A DNA stretch of 43,275 bases, taken from Marinilactibacillus piezotolerans. GTDB lineage: Bacteria; Bacillota; Bacilli; Lactobacillales; Carnobacteriaceae_A. A model generated the notes under the pieces. It was not told the DNA's origin and searched no databases. It worked only from the letters and a program-made list of their open reading frames with translations. The number at the start of each line of letters is the position of its first letter. The first letter of the stretch is position 1. The position numbers were made by a program, and so were the translations under genes. Shown one piece after another: positions 35,103 to 43,275 of this stretch. The stretch covers positions 1 to 43,275 of the forward strand of contig NZ_FOSJ01000009.1 of assembly GCF_900114235.1 (NCBI RefSeq), given 5' to 3'.

Positions 35103-35136
35103 CGACTGAATGATAAAGTATTCAGTCGGTTTTTTT
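35103..35136 (+). terminator. Terminator of ftsK
   Basis: CGACTGAAT pairs with ATTCAGTCG over 9 bp with an eight-base loop, then seven T. Confidence 0.88.
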
Positions 35137-35282
35137 GTACAAAAAATGTCAATTTAAGAATAAAAATAGACGCATATAGTGAATGTATTGTTATATAGCG
35201 GTTTCAAATGAACAATCTGACAACAATACACATTTAATAATCGTATTTTAACTTTATTTTTCTTTACAAAAATGGTACTATT

Positions 35283-35311
35283 AGTTCGAGATATAAAAGA
35301 TTTTGCGAACT
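35283..35311. promoter_or_regulatory. Operator-like inverted repeat in the bmpA promoter region
   Basis: AGTTCG and CGAACT are perfect complements separated by 17 bases. The spacer contains TATAAA (35292-35297), and TACTAT overlaps just upstream, so a repressor bound here would cover the promoter. The CGAAC cores recall PurR boxes, but their order is reversed relative to Bacillus PurR sites, so I do not name the regulator. Confidence 0.4.
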
Positions 35312-35400
35312 GAGTAGAATGCCATTATTAATAAAAAATAATATGCTTGTCTCTATTCAATAGCAAATCTACATACAACTTTAATTGGAGGAATTTAGTA

Positions 35401-36471
35401 ATGACGACTAAATTAAGAAATCTTTTTGCAATTGGAGCATCTGCATTTTTACTTGCTGCATGCCAGGGAGAAAACGCGGGCGATTCATCAGAGGGTGCCG
35501 GAGATTCAAACGATACTGATACAGAAGAAACTGCAGATTTTAAACTGGGTATGGTTACAGATGAAGGCGGAGTAGATGACCGTTCGTTTAATCAGTCAGG
35601 TTGGGAAGGTATGCAGGCATGGGCAGAAGAACATGGAGTTGATGACAGTGCTGTAAAATATTATCAATCAGATGATGCAGCAGACTTTGTTCCTAACTTG
35701 AATCAAGCTATCCAAGATCAATATGATATCATTTATGGAGTAGGGTTCCAATTGTCAGATGCTGTTACACAAGTAGCTGACGCTAACCCGGATCAACATT
35801 TCGGTATTGTAGATGCAGTTGTTGAAAAAGATAATGTAGTATCATTGAACTTCCGCGATAACGAAGCAGCTTATTTAGTCGGTGTTGCAGCAGCACACAC
35901 TACTGAAACAGATAAAGTTGGATTTATTGGCGGAATCGCTGGTCCTGTAATTGATAAATTCGAGGCAGGATTTGTAGCGGGTGTAGAATCTGTAGATCCT
36001 GAAATTGAAATTGATATTCAATATGCTGAGTCATTCTCTGATGCAGCTATAGGACAACAAATTGCTGCCGGAATGTATAGTTCAGGTGCAGATGTCATCT
36101 ATCACGCATCAGGTGCAGTTGGTAATGGAGTATTTACAGAAGCAACTGATCGTATGGAATCTGGTTCAGAAAATCAATTATGGGTAATCGGAGTAGACCG
36201 GGACCAAGAAGAACTTGGTGAATATGCTGATGGTAACTTGACATTGACTTCTTCACTTAAAGGTGTAGGAACTGCTATTCAATTAGCTTCTAATCAAGCA
36301 ATGGAAGAAGGATTCCCTGGTGGAGAGAATCTTGTCTACGGTTTAGCTGAAGATGGTGTTGGTATCACTGAAGGTAATATGTCAGAAGATGCTTGGGCAG
36401 CTGTTGAAGAAGCAAGACAACAAATTCTTGATGGTGAAATTGAAGTACCTGAAGCTCCAGAAGCTGAGTAA
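35401..36471 (+). CDS. bmpA: Nucleoside-binding lipoprotein BmpA (BMP family)
   Basis: The substrate-binding lipoprotein of a nucleoside ABC importer. The signal peptide ends in the lipobox LLAAC (Cys21). An acidic spacer (about 22-45) leads into the BMP domain: LGMVTDEGGVDDRSFNQSGW, then YQSDDAADFVPNLN, IGGIAGPVIDKFEAGFVAG and WVIGVDRDQEELG. The 356-residue length fits. The ATG at 35401 has TTGGAGG before it and gives a proper signal peptide. The gene is followed by its own terminator, which should make it more abundant than the transporter genes behind it. The related Lactococcus BmpA-NupABC takes up all common nucleosides. Confidence 0.93.
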   Translation: MTTKLRNLFAIGASAFLLAACQGENAGDSSEGAGDSNDTDTEETADFKLGMVTDEGGVDDRSFNQSGWEGMQAWAEEHGVDDSAVKYYQSDDAADFVPNLNQAIQDQYDIIYGVGFQLSDAVTQVADANPDQHFGIVDAVVEKDNVVSLNFRDNEAAYLVGVAAAHTTETDKVGFIGGIAGPVIDKFEAGFVAGVESVDPEIEIDIQYAESFSDAAIGQQIAAGMYSSGADVIYHASGAVGNGVFTEATDRMESGSENQLWVIGVDRDQEELGEYADGNLTLTSSLKGVGTAIQLASNQAMEEGFPGGENLVYGLAEDGVGITEGNMSEDAWAAVEEARQQILDGEIEVPEAPEAE

Positions 36472-36507
36472 AACTAAACAGTATAAGAAGAATATTCAAA
36501 CATAATA

Positions 36508-36539
36508 AAGGGCGCTGGTCACTCGACTAGCGCTTTTTT
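36508..36539 (+). terminator. Terminator of bmpA
   Basis: GCGCTGGTC (36512-36520) pairs with GACTAGCGC (36525-36533), one G-U pair, loop ACTC, followed by a T-run. It separates bmpA from nupA. Confidence 0.85.
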
Positions 36540-36624
36540 ATACCTAATCTATTTTGAAGAAGAAAGGTAATTATGAACTTTTTTTACGGTAATAGTAACT
36601 TATCAAGAAATTTTCGTTTAATTT

Positions 36625-36657
36625 TTCAAGGAACCTTGAATACTTTAGATCTATAAT
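36625..36657 (+). promoter_or_regulatory. nupA promoter with palindromic operator
   Basis: A perfect TATAAT at 36652-36657 lacks a good -35; in that place lies the 16-bp palindrome TTCAAGGAACCTTGAA (36625-36640). This suggests regulated expression of nupABC apart from bmpA. Confidence 0.5.
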
Positions 36658-36723
36658 GGATAATAAGACAGAGATTCTATGAGTTTCATTAATTAAATAC
36701 TAATCTAATAAGGAGGGCTTCTT

Positions 36724-38304
36724 TTGCCGATGTCACAATCTGTTATCGAAATGAATGGAATAACAAAAGAGTTCGGGACTTTCAAAGCAAATGATAATAT
36801 TCATTTAGAGTTAAATAAAGGCGAAATTCATGCATTATTAGGAGAAAATGGTGCAGGTAAATCTACTTTGATGAATATTTTGTCAGGGCTTTTAGAACCG
36901 ACTTCCGGTGAAATTAAAGTCAATGGAAATAACGTGAAAATATCATCTCCAGATGTAGCGAATGAGCTGGGAATTGGGATGGTTCACCAACATTTTATGC
37001 TGGTAGACAAATTTACAGTTACAGAGAACATTATGTTAGGTAGAGAAAAAAGTAAATTTGGATATATCGATAAAAAGAGTGCTGAAAAAGAGATTAAAGA
37101 ATTATCTGATCATTATGGGCTTAAGGTTGAACCAAGTGCTAAAGTTGAAAATATTACTGTTGGTATGCAGCAGCGTGTAGAAATTTTAAAAACATTATAC
37201 CGAGGTGCCAACATTTTAATTTTTGATGAGCCAACTGGTGTATTAACTCCTCAAGAGATTGAAGAATTGATGAGTATTATGAAACAGCTGGTCAGTGAAG
37301 GTAAATCAATTATTCTCATTACTCATAAATTAGATGAAATTAAACAAGTTGCAGATCGCTGTACAGTTATTCGAAGAGGTAAAAGTATTGATACAGTTGA
37401 TGTAGCAGATACATCCCAACAAGAATTAGCTGATATGATGGTAGGCCGCTCAGTAACATTCAAAGTTGAGAAAAAACCTTCTAATCCAAAAGAGACAGTA
37501 CTGAAAATTGATAATCTGATTGTGAAAGAAACTCGAGGATACGATGCAGTAAAAAGTGTCAATTTGGAAGTTAGAGCTGGAGAAGTTTTAGGAATTGCCG
37601 GTGTTGATGGTAATGGTCAGTCAGAATTGATTCAAGCTATAACTGGATTGACAAAAGTTAGTGCAGGCAGTATACAACTTGCAGGTACAGATATAACAAA
37701 CAAAAAGCCTAGAAAAATCACAGAAGTAGGTCTTGGACATATCCCTGAGGATCGTCAGAAATATGGTTTAATTCTACCTATGACTTTAGAAGAAAATATT
37801 TCACTTCAAACTTATTACCAAAAACCATTCAGTAATCATGGATTTTTAAATTATAAAGAAATAAAAATGCATGCTAAGCGCCTGATTGAAGAGTTTGACG
37901 TAAGGACTATTAGCGAAGAACATACGGCTGCTTCGTTATCTGGAGGAAATCAGCAAAAAGCAATCATTGCTAGAGAAGTTGATCGAGATCCTGCATTATT
38001 AATTGCTGCTCAACCAACTCGTGGTTTAGATGTTGGAGCCATCGAATATATTCATAAACGCTTAATAGAATTAAGAGATAATGGGAAAGCAGTATTATTG
38101 ATGAGCTATGAATTAGATGAAGTAATGAACGTGTCAGACAGAATAGCAGTTATGTACGATGGCAAGATAATTGCTATTGTTAATGCTGATGAAACAAATG
38201 AATCAGAACTTGGATTATTAATGGCCGGGGTTCCCCTTGCTGAAGCTAAGAAAAAGTCCGATGAAAAAGGAAAGGAGAAAGATGCAGTTGATTCGACAAC
38301 ATAA
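36724..38304 (+). CDS. nupA: Nucleoside ABC transporter, double ATP-binding protein NupA
   Basis: A 526-residue protein with two fused ABC domains, powering the importer with NupB and NupC. Domain 1 has Walker A GENGAGKST at residues 40-48, signature VGMQQRVEI and Walker B ILIFDEPT. Domain 2 has a degenerate Walker A (GVDGNGQSE, no Lys), signature LSGGNQQK and a Walker B with Ala-Gln in place of Asp-Glu (IAAQPTRGLD). This asymmetry is normal for the RbsA/YufO-like family, so only site 1 is expected to hydrolyse ATP well. The TTG at 36724 lies seven bases behind AGGAGGG; the ATG at 36730 is an alternative. It overlaps nupB by 23 bases. Confidence 0.93.
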   Translation: MPMSQSVIEMNGITKEFGTFKANDNIHLELNKGEIHALLGENGAGKSTLMNILSGLLEPTSGEIKVNGNNVKISSPDVANELGIGMVHQHFMLVDKFTVTENIMLGREKSKFGYIDKKSAEKEIKELSDHYGLKVEPSAKVENITVGMQQRVEILKTLYRGANILIFDEPTGVLTPQEIEELMSIMKQLVSEGKSIILITHKLDEIKQVADRCTVIRRGKSIDTVDVADTSQQELADMMVGRSVTFKVEKKPSNPKETVLKIDNLIVKETRGYDAVKSVNLEVRAGEVLGIAGVDGNGQSELIQAITGLTKVSAGSIQLAGTDITNKKPRKITEVGLGHIPEDRQKYGLILPMTLEENISLQTYYQKPFSNHGFLNYKEIKMHAKRLIEEFDVRTISEEHTAASLSGGNQQKAIIAREVDRDPALLIAAQPTRGLDVGAIEYIHKRLIELRDNGKAVLLMSYELDEVMNVSDRIAVMYDGKIIAIVNADETNESELGLLMAGVPLAEAKKKSDEKGKEKDAVDSTT

Positions 38305-39376
38305 AAAATGGCTGAATAGTTTACTTGTGCCAGGTTTATCCATAGTGTTTGGGTTTATATTCGGAGCAATTTTAATGATTGCATTCGGCTATAATCCTAT
38401 TATAGCTTATGATGCAATGATATCTGGTGTTTTTGCAAGTCCCTATTTTATTGGAGAAGCTTTAAGACAAGCTACTGCACTAACTTTTACTGGTTTAGGT
38501 TTCGCATTGGCATTTAAAGCAGGATTTTTTAATATTGGTATTGCTGGCCAAGCTTTAGCTGGATGGGTCAGTGCAATATGGTTTGCACTAGCTTTCCCAG
38601 ATTTACCTAGAATTATACTCGTTACACTTAGTATAGGTGTCGGTATACTCGTTGGAGCTTTATGGGCTTCAATTGCAGGCGTTTTACGTGCATACTTTGG
38701 AACTAGTGAAGTTATTGTGACAATCATGCTGAACTATACAGCATTACAGATTACAAACTTTTTAATTAGAGATGTTCTTTCTGAATCAGGAAATACAACT
38801 GAATCTGTTGGAGAAAATGCAAGTTTGAGTATAGGATGGCTTTCTACTTTAACTCAAAGTTCTCGGTTAAACTTAGGATTTTTCTTAGCGATTGTGGTCG
38901 TTATCCTTTATTGGATTTTTATGACTCGCACTACAGCCGGATTTGAAATTAGAGCTGTGGGATTAAATCCATATGCTTCGACTTATGCAGGAATGAGTGC
39001 AGAAAAAAATATCATTCTTTCAATGTTTTTAAGCGGAGGTTTAGCAGGATTAGGCGGAGCAATCCACGGTCTTGGTACATTTGGAAATATCTTTACTCAA
39101 GGTGGACTACCAGATATTGGATTCAATGGGATTGCGGTAGCTTTACTAGGATTAAGTAATCCAATCGGTATTTTCTTTTCTTCTATTTTATTCGGAGTAT
39201 TAGACATCGGAGCTGGATTTATGCCTAACCGTGCAGGTGTTCCAGATGAGATGGCAGATATTGTTACTTCAGCAATTATCTTTTTTGTAGGAGCAAATTA
39301 TATTATTCGCTATTTTGTAGATAAAAGAACCGCTAAAAAAGAAGCGGCAAGTTCAACAAAAGGAGGAGACGTATGA
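38282..39376 (+). CDS. nupB: Nucleoside ABC transporter permease NupB
   Basis: An integral membrane permease of 364 residues with about nine or ten helices, of the branched-chain-amino-acid/ribose permease family. The blocks GLGFALAFKAGFFNIGIAGQ and GTSEVIVTIMLNYTALQI are typical of the nucleoside type. I start at the ATG at 38282 since AAAGGAG stands five bases before it; the longer frame from 38237 overlaps nupA more without a ribosome site. Its stop overlaps the nupC start (ATGA). Confidence 0.92.
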   Translation: MQLIRQHKKWLNSLLVPGLSIVFGFIFGAILMIAFGYNPIIAYDAMISGVFASPYFIGEALRQATALTFTGLGFALAFKAGFFNIGIAGQALAGWVSAIWFALAFPDLPRIILVTLSIGVGILVGALWASIAGVLRAYFGTSEVIVTIMLNYTALQITNFLIRDVLSESGNTTESVGENASLSIGWLSTLTQSSRLNLGFFLAIVVVILYWIFMTRTTAGFEIRAVGLNPYASTYAGMSAEKNIILSMFLSGGLAGLGGAIHGLGTFGNIFTQGGLPDIGFNGIAVALLGLSNPIGIFFSSILFGVLDIGAGFMPNRAGVPDEMADIVTSAIIFFVGANYIIRYFVDKRTAKKEAASSTKGGDV

Positions 39377-40329
39377 ACGCATTAGATATTATTCAGTTGA
39401 TTGTATCCAGCTCATTGATCTATGCAGCTCCTTTGATCTTGACTGCATTAGGCGGGACATTTTCTGAACGTAGTGGTGTAGTTAATATTGGGCTAGAAGG
39501 TATTATGGTTATGGGTGCATTTATGTCCGCAGTTTTTAATATCCAGTTTGCTTCGGCATTTGGTGGTTGGACTCCGTGGATGGGGCTGATTGCCGGAGGC
39601 TTTATCGGTATTTTATTTTCAATTATCCATGCTGTTGCAACAATCAATTTAAGAGCAGATCATATTATTTCAGGAACAGTTATCAATCTTGCAGCACCAG
39701 CTATTGGTGTGTTTTTAACGAGAGCGATATTCGGAGCTGCACAAACAGGGCCATTGCCTGAGTCATTTGGAAGAACCAGTATTTTCTTATTAGATCGTAT
39801 ACCGATTATTGGACCAATTTTCTTCGAAAATACTTCTGGACCAGCTTATTTTGGAATTGTATTAGCCGTTATTGCATGGTTTGTCTTATTTAAAACACGT
39901 TTCGGACTACGTTTACGTTCTGTTGGTGAACATCCACATGCTGCTGAAACACTTGGGATCAAAGTATATGCAATGAAATATTCTGGAGTATTAATTTCTG
40001 GATTACTTGGAGGTATGGGCGGAGCTATTCAAGCTCAAGCGATCTCTAATGAATTTGGTATTTTAACGATTGCCGGACAAGGATTTATCGCAATGGCAGC
40101 AATGATATTTGGTAAGTGGAATCCGTTAGGGGTTATGGGTGCGGCAATATTCTTTGGGTTTGCACAAAGTTTAGCACGTATCGGTACGTATATCCCGATC
40201 ATCCAAGATATTCCTTCAATATGGTTATTAGTCATGCCATATCTATTAACAATTTTAGTGTTAGTTGGAGTAATTGGTAGAGCAGAATCTCCAGCAAAAC
40301 TTGGAGTTACTTACATTAAATCGAGATAA
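39373..40329 (+). CDS. nupC: Nucleoside ABC transporter permease NupC
   Basis: The second permease of the importer, 318 residues, about nine membrane helices. The family block FSERSGVVNIGLEGIMVMGA near the N-terminus and LRSVGEHPHAAETLGIKV in the cytoplasmic coupling region are seen. AGGAGGAG stands directly before the ATG, which overlaps the nupB stop by four bases, so the two permeases are translationally coupled. It ends the bmpA-nupABC locus. Confidence 0.93.
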   Translation: MNALDIIQLIVSSSLIYAAPLILTALGGTFSERSGVVNIGLEGIMVMGAFMSAVFNIQFASAFGGWTPWMGLIAGGFIGILFSIIHAVATINLRADHIISGTVINLAAPAIGVFLTRAIFGAAQTGPLPESFGRTSIFLLDRIPIIGPIFFENTSGPAYFGIVLAVIAWFVLFKTRFGLRLRSVGEHPHAAETLGIKVYAMKYSGVLISGLLGGMGGAIQAQAISNEFGILTIAGQGFIAMAAMIFGKWNPLGVMGAAIFFGFAQSLARIGTYIPIIQDIPSIWLLVMPYLLTILVLVGVIGRAESPAKLGVTYIKSR

Positions 40330-40349
40330 AAGTAATTATAAAGTACAAT

Positions 40350-40395
40350 ATAGAGAGCTGTCTTCTACTTGGAAACAGCTCTCTATTTTTATTTT
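40350..40395. terminator. Terminator between nupC and mnmM
   Basis: ATAGAGAGCTGT (40350-40361) pairs perfectly with ACAGCTCTCTAT (40375-40386) over 12 bp with a 13-base loop. T-rich sequence follows on the plus strand and overlaps the end of mnmM. It is best for nupC. Confidence 0.85.
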
Positions 40396-40955
40396 CTTTT
40401 TTCAATAGCAATTAGAAAGGGAGGGGTATTCTTTTGATTGATAAATCCATATTGAAGAACGGAAAAATTTTCTTGAGGTAAGGTTTTAATATAAGAGAGC
40501 ACAGCGTCTTTTTCTTCTGGACCACCTTCATGTCCATAATAAATCATCATTAATATCTGACCTCCTACATTCAATAAATCAAGGCCTTGCTCTAAAGCAG
40601 ATAAAGTTGTAGCAGGTAAAGTAATAATTGATTTATCTCCTCTGGGTAAATAACCTAAATTAAAGACCAGTGCTTGGACTTGAATATTGTGGGGCAGGTA
40701 TTTTTTAAAATTTTCGTGACCATCAGCAATCAGTTCAATTTGTTCAGTTAAACCTGTCAATTGGGCCTTTTTTTTTGTTTCTTCAATTGCCGCTGTTTGG
40801 ATATCGAATCCATAAACCTTTCCAGTCTTTCCAACTAATTGAGCTAATTTTATTGTATCTTTTCCATTTCCTACTGTGGCATCTATTACTGTATCACCAG
40901 TTGAGATTAATTGAGATAGTAGATGGTGACAATACCGTAAAGGAGTCATAAGCAT
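40389..40955 (-). CDS. mnmM: tRNA (mnm5s2U34)-methyltransferase MnmM (YtqB)
   Basis: A 188-residue class I SAM-dependent methyltransferase of the YtqB family (formerly called putative rRNA methylase). MnmM performs the last methylation step of mnm5s2U at the wobble base in Gram-positive bacteria that lack MnmC. The SAM loop is VIDATVGNGKDTIKLAQLVG, followed by VYGFDIQTAAIEETKKK. The motif FNLGYLPRGDKSIIT is the family hallmark. The length fits. AAAGGA stands eight bases before the ATG. It is alone between nupC and a divergent autolysin gene. Confidence 0.9.
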   Translation of the reverse strand: MLMTPLRYCHHLLSQLISTGDTVIDATVGNGKDTIKLAQLVGKTGKVYGFDIQTAAIEETKKKAQLTGLTEQIELIADGHENFKKYLPHNIQVQALVFNLGYLPRGDKSIITLPATTLSALEQGLDLLNVGGQILMMIYYGHEGGPEEKDAVLSYIKTLPQENFSVLQYGFINQKNTPPFLIAIEKRK

Positions 40956-41116
40956 AATTAAAATCCTTTCTGTTAAAATGATGTGTTCATATATTGTTCC
41001 CCAACTTGATTTTTAATATGTAACAATATTAGCTTAAATTAAAGCTGTTAGGGAAGGTAATTCTTTTTTTAAAAAAACATATTCAAAAACTATAAGGAGT
41101 GTTCGCTTTATCTACT

Positions 41117-41133
41117 GTTACAAGTTAATGACA
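41117..41133 (-). promoter_or_regulatory. Possible WalR (YycF) box before the autolysin gene
   Basis: On the minus strand the sequence reads TGTCAT-N5-TGTAAC, 11 of 12 matches to TGTWAH-N5-TGTWAH. It lies about 105 bases before the autolysin start and 50 before its -10, in reverse orientation to the gene. Confidence 0.3.
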
Positions 41134-41147
41134 TTTAATAAAAACCT

Positions 41148-41186
41148 TACAATTAGGTTCCTTTTAGCTCTTACTAATTGTATAAT
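41148..41186 (+). promoter_or_regulatory. Autolysin promoter with inverted repeat
   Basis: A perfect TATAAT (41181-41186) is overlapped by the right arm of TACAATTAG-N17-CTAATTGTA (41148-41156 and 41174-41182). The left arm covers the -35 zone, where no good hexamer exists. An activator or repressor dimer could bind here. Confidence 0.5.
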
Positions 41187-41237
41187 AAATGGACAAAGTA
41201 ACTTTAGAGAACTTGTTTTTGAGAGGGGTATAATTAT

Positions 41238-43275
41238 ATGAGAAAACCAAATGATATGTTATCTTTTTACAAAAAAAGTACCAGAAAACGCTCAATGAAG
41301 CTCGCGATGTCTTCAAGTGTATTAGCTAGTGTCGTTGCGGTTTCAGCATTCAGCGAAGCAGTACAAGCCGAAGAAATGGACTTGAATAGAGACGAAGTAC
41401 AAGAATTATATAATCAGTATAACGAATTACAAGCTGCTGTCAAAGAACAGCCTACAACAAGTGATGAAGTTGCAAGTGATGAAGCCCCTAAAGAAGTCGA
41501 ACTGACAAACTCCGAAAAAGAAGAATTAGAATTTGTAAAAGCCCAACTCATTAACATGATTGAAAAAGTTGGAGGCGAAAGTCTTTTAGTACAACTTGAC
41601 GTTGAGAACTTATCTGTTAATGATCTAAATACTGTATTTGAAACTTTACTTACTTATCAACTAGAAGAAACTGAAAAAAATGAAACTACTACCTCTCAGG
41701 ATAGCGAAGAAATTCTGAAAGATTCTACTTCAACAGAAGAATTAGGAGAAAATGGTGAAAGTGTAGAAGATGAAGCTATTTCAACAGATACTGATGAAAT
41801 AGCTTTAGATGACGCTGATGTGGATAATGCAGAAGAAAGCGAAGCGGATCTTCAAAACGAAGAGCTTGTTGAAAGTGGTGACCTTCTTCAAAAAAGCAAT
41901 ATAAATGAAACTTCCGAATCTATAATTCCTGAAGAATCTGAGAATGTTTCAGAAGATATTCAAAATACTGATTCAACAGTAAAAGAAGTTGAATCTAATG
42001 AAGAAGACTTTGCAGAGCCTGCAAATGTAGAATCTACACAAGCGTCCAAACAGTTAGAAACAGAAGTGAAAGAAGAAGTAACAGTTGAGTCTGAACCTGA
42101 AGTAAAAGTAGAAACTGAGTCTGAACCTGAAGTACAGATAAAAGCTCAAACAAAAGTTGAGACTGAAGTCGAAACTAAAGCTGAAGAAAAAGTAGCAACA
42201 AAAACAGAAGAAAAAGCAATTATATATACTGTCAAATCTGGTGATACTTTAACTAAAATTGCCAAGACTTATAATACATCGGTTAGCAGTCTTGTTTCTC
42301 TAAATAAATTATCTAATGCCAATGTAATTAAAGTTGGTCAGAAATTAGCTATTAATCAAGCAGCTGTTAGTTCAGTAACTTCTTCGACTTCGTCAACAGC
42401 GAATTTGAATCAAACACAGTCTTCAAGCGATTTTATTAAACAAATTGCTTCTTATGCACAACAGGTAGCTAAAGAAAATGGAATATACGCATCTGTCATG
42501 ATTGCTCAAGCAAGTCTGGAATCTGGATATGGGAAAAGTCAATTAGCTGCACCACCAAATTATAATCTTTTTGGTATCAAAGGTAGTTACAATGGACAAT
42601 CTGTAGCTATGAAAACACAAGAATATTACCAAAGTACTGGCTGGATTACCATTACAGATTACTTTAAAAAGTATCCAAGTTACGCTGAATCACTACAAGA
42701 TAATGCAAGTCTTATCAGAAGCGGGACAAGTTGGGATAATTCTTATTATTCTGGTGCTTGGATTGAGAACACTACTTCTTATAAAGATGCCACAGCTTGG
42801 CTGCAGGGAAGATATGCAACAGATCCTACCTACGCAAGTAAGTTGAATAGTATAATCGAAATGTATAACTTGACTCAATATGATAGTACAGGGAATACAG
42901 GCAATAATAGTGGTGGAAATAGTTCAGAAACCCCTACTGATCCAGAAACCTCTCCATCAACTGGAAATAATACGAATGGAAATTCTTATACAGTAGTTAG
43001 TGGAGACACATTGACCTCTATAGCAAGAAAATATGGAACGACAGTTTCAGCAATTAAAACAGCAAATAATCTAAAAAGTGATTTAATTCTTGTAAATCAA
43101 AAACTCATTATTCCGGTTAGCGGGGATGCTAATACCTCTCAGCCAGATACATCAGATGATAGTGATCAAGAAACGAGTAAAACTAGTTATACAGTAGTCA
43201 GTGGAGATACATTAACTTCTATTGCGAAGAAATACAATACAACCGTTTCTTCAATCAAGTCATTGAACAATCTGA
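41238..43275 (+). CDS. LysM-containing N-acetylglucosaminidase (GH73 autolysin), 3' end outside window
   Basis: An exported cell-wall hydrolase, open to the window edge (679 codons seen). A long signal peptide (about 1-47) ends in EAVQA. Residues 48-325 are a very acidic Glu/Ser/Thr region with a short duplication (SEPEV twice). A first LysM domain (about 329-374, [13 protein letters not shown]) precedes the catalytic domain at about 398-548. There, Glu428 in [13 protein letters not shown] and the block [13 protein letters not shown] are typical of Glucosaminidase/GH73 enzymes such as enterococcal AtlA. Further LysM domains begin near 584 and 651; the last is cut by the window end. GAGAGGGG lies upstream of the ATG. 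Confidence 0.93.
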   Translation, partial: MRKPNDMLSFYKKSTRKRSMKLAMSSSVLASVVAVSAFSEAVQAEEMDLNRDEVQELYNQYNELQAAVKEQPTTSDEVASDEAPKEVELTNSEKEELEFVKAQLINMIEKVGGESLLVQLDVENLSVNDLNTVFETLLTYQLEETEKNETTTSQDSEEILKDSTSTEELGENGESVEDEAISTDTDEIALDDADVDNAEESEADLQNEELVESGDLLQKSNINETSESIIPEESENVSEDIQNTDSTVKEVESNEEDFAEPANVESTQASKQLETEVKEEVTVESEPEVKVETESEPEVQIKAQTKVETEVETKAEEKVATKTEEKAIIYTVKSGDTLTKIAKTYNTSVSSLVSLNKLSNANVIKVGQKLAINQAAVSSVTSSTSSTANLNQTQSSSDFIKQIASYAQQVAKENGIYASVMIAQASLESGYGKSQLAAPPNYNLFGIKGSYNGQSVAMKTQEYYQSTGWITITDYFKKYPSYAESLQDNASLIRSGTSWDNSYYSGAWIENTTSYKDATAWLQGRYATDPTYASKLNSIIEMYNLTQYDSTGNTGNNSGGNSSETPTDPETSPSTGNNTNGNSYTVVSGDTLTSIARKYGTTVSAIKTANNLKSDLILVNQKLIIPVSGDANTSQPDTSDDSDQETSKTSYTVVSGDTLTSIAKKYNTTVSSIKSLNNL
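42087..42134 (+). repeat. Short tandem duplication in the autolysin linker
   Basis: GAGTCTGAACCTGAAGTA occurs at 42087-42104 and again at 42117-42134, a 30-base period coding for SEPEV-type units. It is in frame, so linker length can change without breaking the gene. Confidence 0.7.

Larger units (their letters stand above)
35077..35400. other. Intergenic region ftsK / bmpA
   Basis: 324 bases. It holds the ftsK terminator (35103-35136), a 9-bp inverted repeat (TGTATTGTT at 35184-35192, AACAATACA at 35222-35230), a T/A-rich stretch with TTTACA at 35263, and the AGTTCG-N17-CGAACT element at 35283-35311. A reading frame running into bmpA from 35347 has no ribosome site and is not called. Confidence 0.6.

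Noticed and set aside
35283-35311. Naming the bmpA element a PurR box pair
   Set aside because: The CGAAC cores face the opposite way from Bacillus PurR box pairs, and the flanks fit the consensus poorly.
35347-35400. N-terminal extension of bmpA by 18 residues
   Set aside because: It would put extra residues before a complete lipoprotein signal, and the ribosome site TTGGAGG fits only the ATG at 35401.
1-43275. Mobile elements, prophage, CRISPR, tRNA or rRNA genes
   Set aside because: No transposase, integrase, spaced repeat array, or tRNA/rRNA pattern was seen. Gene order is that of a conserved chromosome core.

Overview
The window is ordinary, gene-dense, low-GC Firmicutes chromosome. 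I see no phage, insertion sequence, CRISPR array, rRNA or tRNA. Gene content and order fit a lactic acid bacterium of the Lactobacillales, most likely Carnobacteriaceae-like. The signs are a divergent pepQ/ccpA pair, an efp-yqhY-nusB-xseAB-ispA-tlyA-argR-recN backbone without folD, dxs or accBC, a covRS/csrRS-type two-component system, a bmpA-nupABC nucleoside transporter, and a secreted NlpC/P60 protein of the SagA/PcsB type. Several exported proteins (PBP tail, BmpA N-terminus, autolysin linker) are strongly acidic, which hints at a salt- or alkali-adapted lifestyle. The taxonomic placement and the lifestyle are both inference.

Layout. 1-8.3 kb: pepQ (-), ccpA (+), a class A penicillin-binding protein with a long acidic tail (-), trhO tRNA hydroxylase (-), and a secreted NlpC/P60 hydrolase (+). 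8.3-11.9 kb: two tandem oligoendopeptidase F genes (-). 12-13.4 kb: a VanZ-family membrane protein and a YebC/PmpR regulator (+). 13.6-17.6 kb: a complete comGA-comGG competence pseudopilus operon with overlapping genes (+). 17.9-26.7 kb: pepP-like M24 peptidase, efp, yqhY, nusB, xseA, xseB, ispA, tlyA, argR, recN (+), then a 38-residue membrane microprotein on the minus strand with its own terminator. 27.1-31.1 kb: gnd and a csrRS-like two-component system (+). 31.2-32.6 kb: yidC and acyP (-). 32.7-40.3 kb: ftsK, then bmpA and nupABC (+). 40.4-41 kb: mnmM (-). From 41.2 kb to the window edge: an incomplete LysM/GH73 autolysin (+).

How the genes work together. Envelope growth and remodelling recur (class A PBP, NlpC/P60 protein, GH73 autolysin, YidC, FtsK, CsrRS). 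Translation and RNA functions form a second theme (EF-P, NusB, TlyA, TrhO, MnmM). Peptide use (PepQ, PepP-like, two PepF) and nucleoside uptake (BmpA/NupABC) fit an auxotrophic fermenter controlled by CcpA. The comG operon, xseAB, recN and argR sit side by side.

I found no clearly new multi-gene system. The most interesting material is non-coding: a possible pseudoknotted leader before pepP/efp, palindromes over several promoters (bmpA, nupA, yebC, comG, autolysin), an acyP/ftsK palindrome, and an unlisted microprotein gene between recN and gnd.
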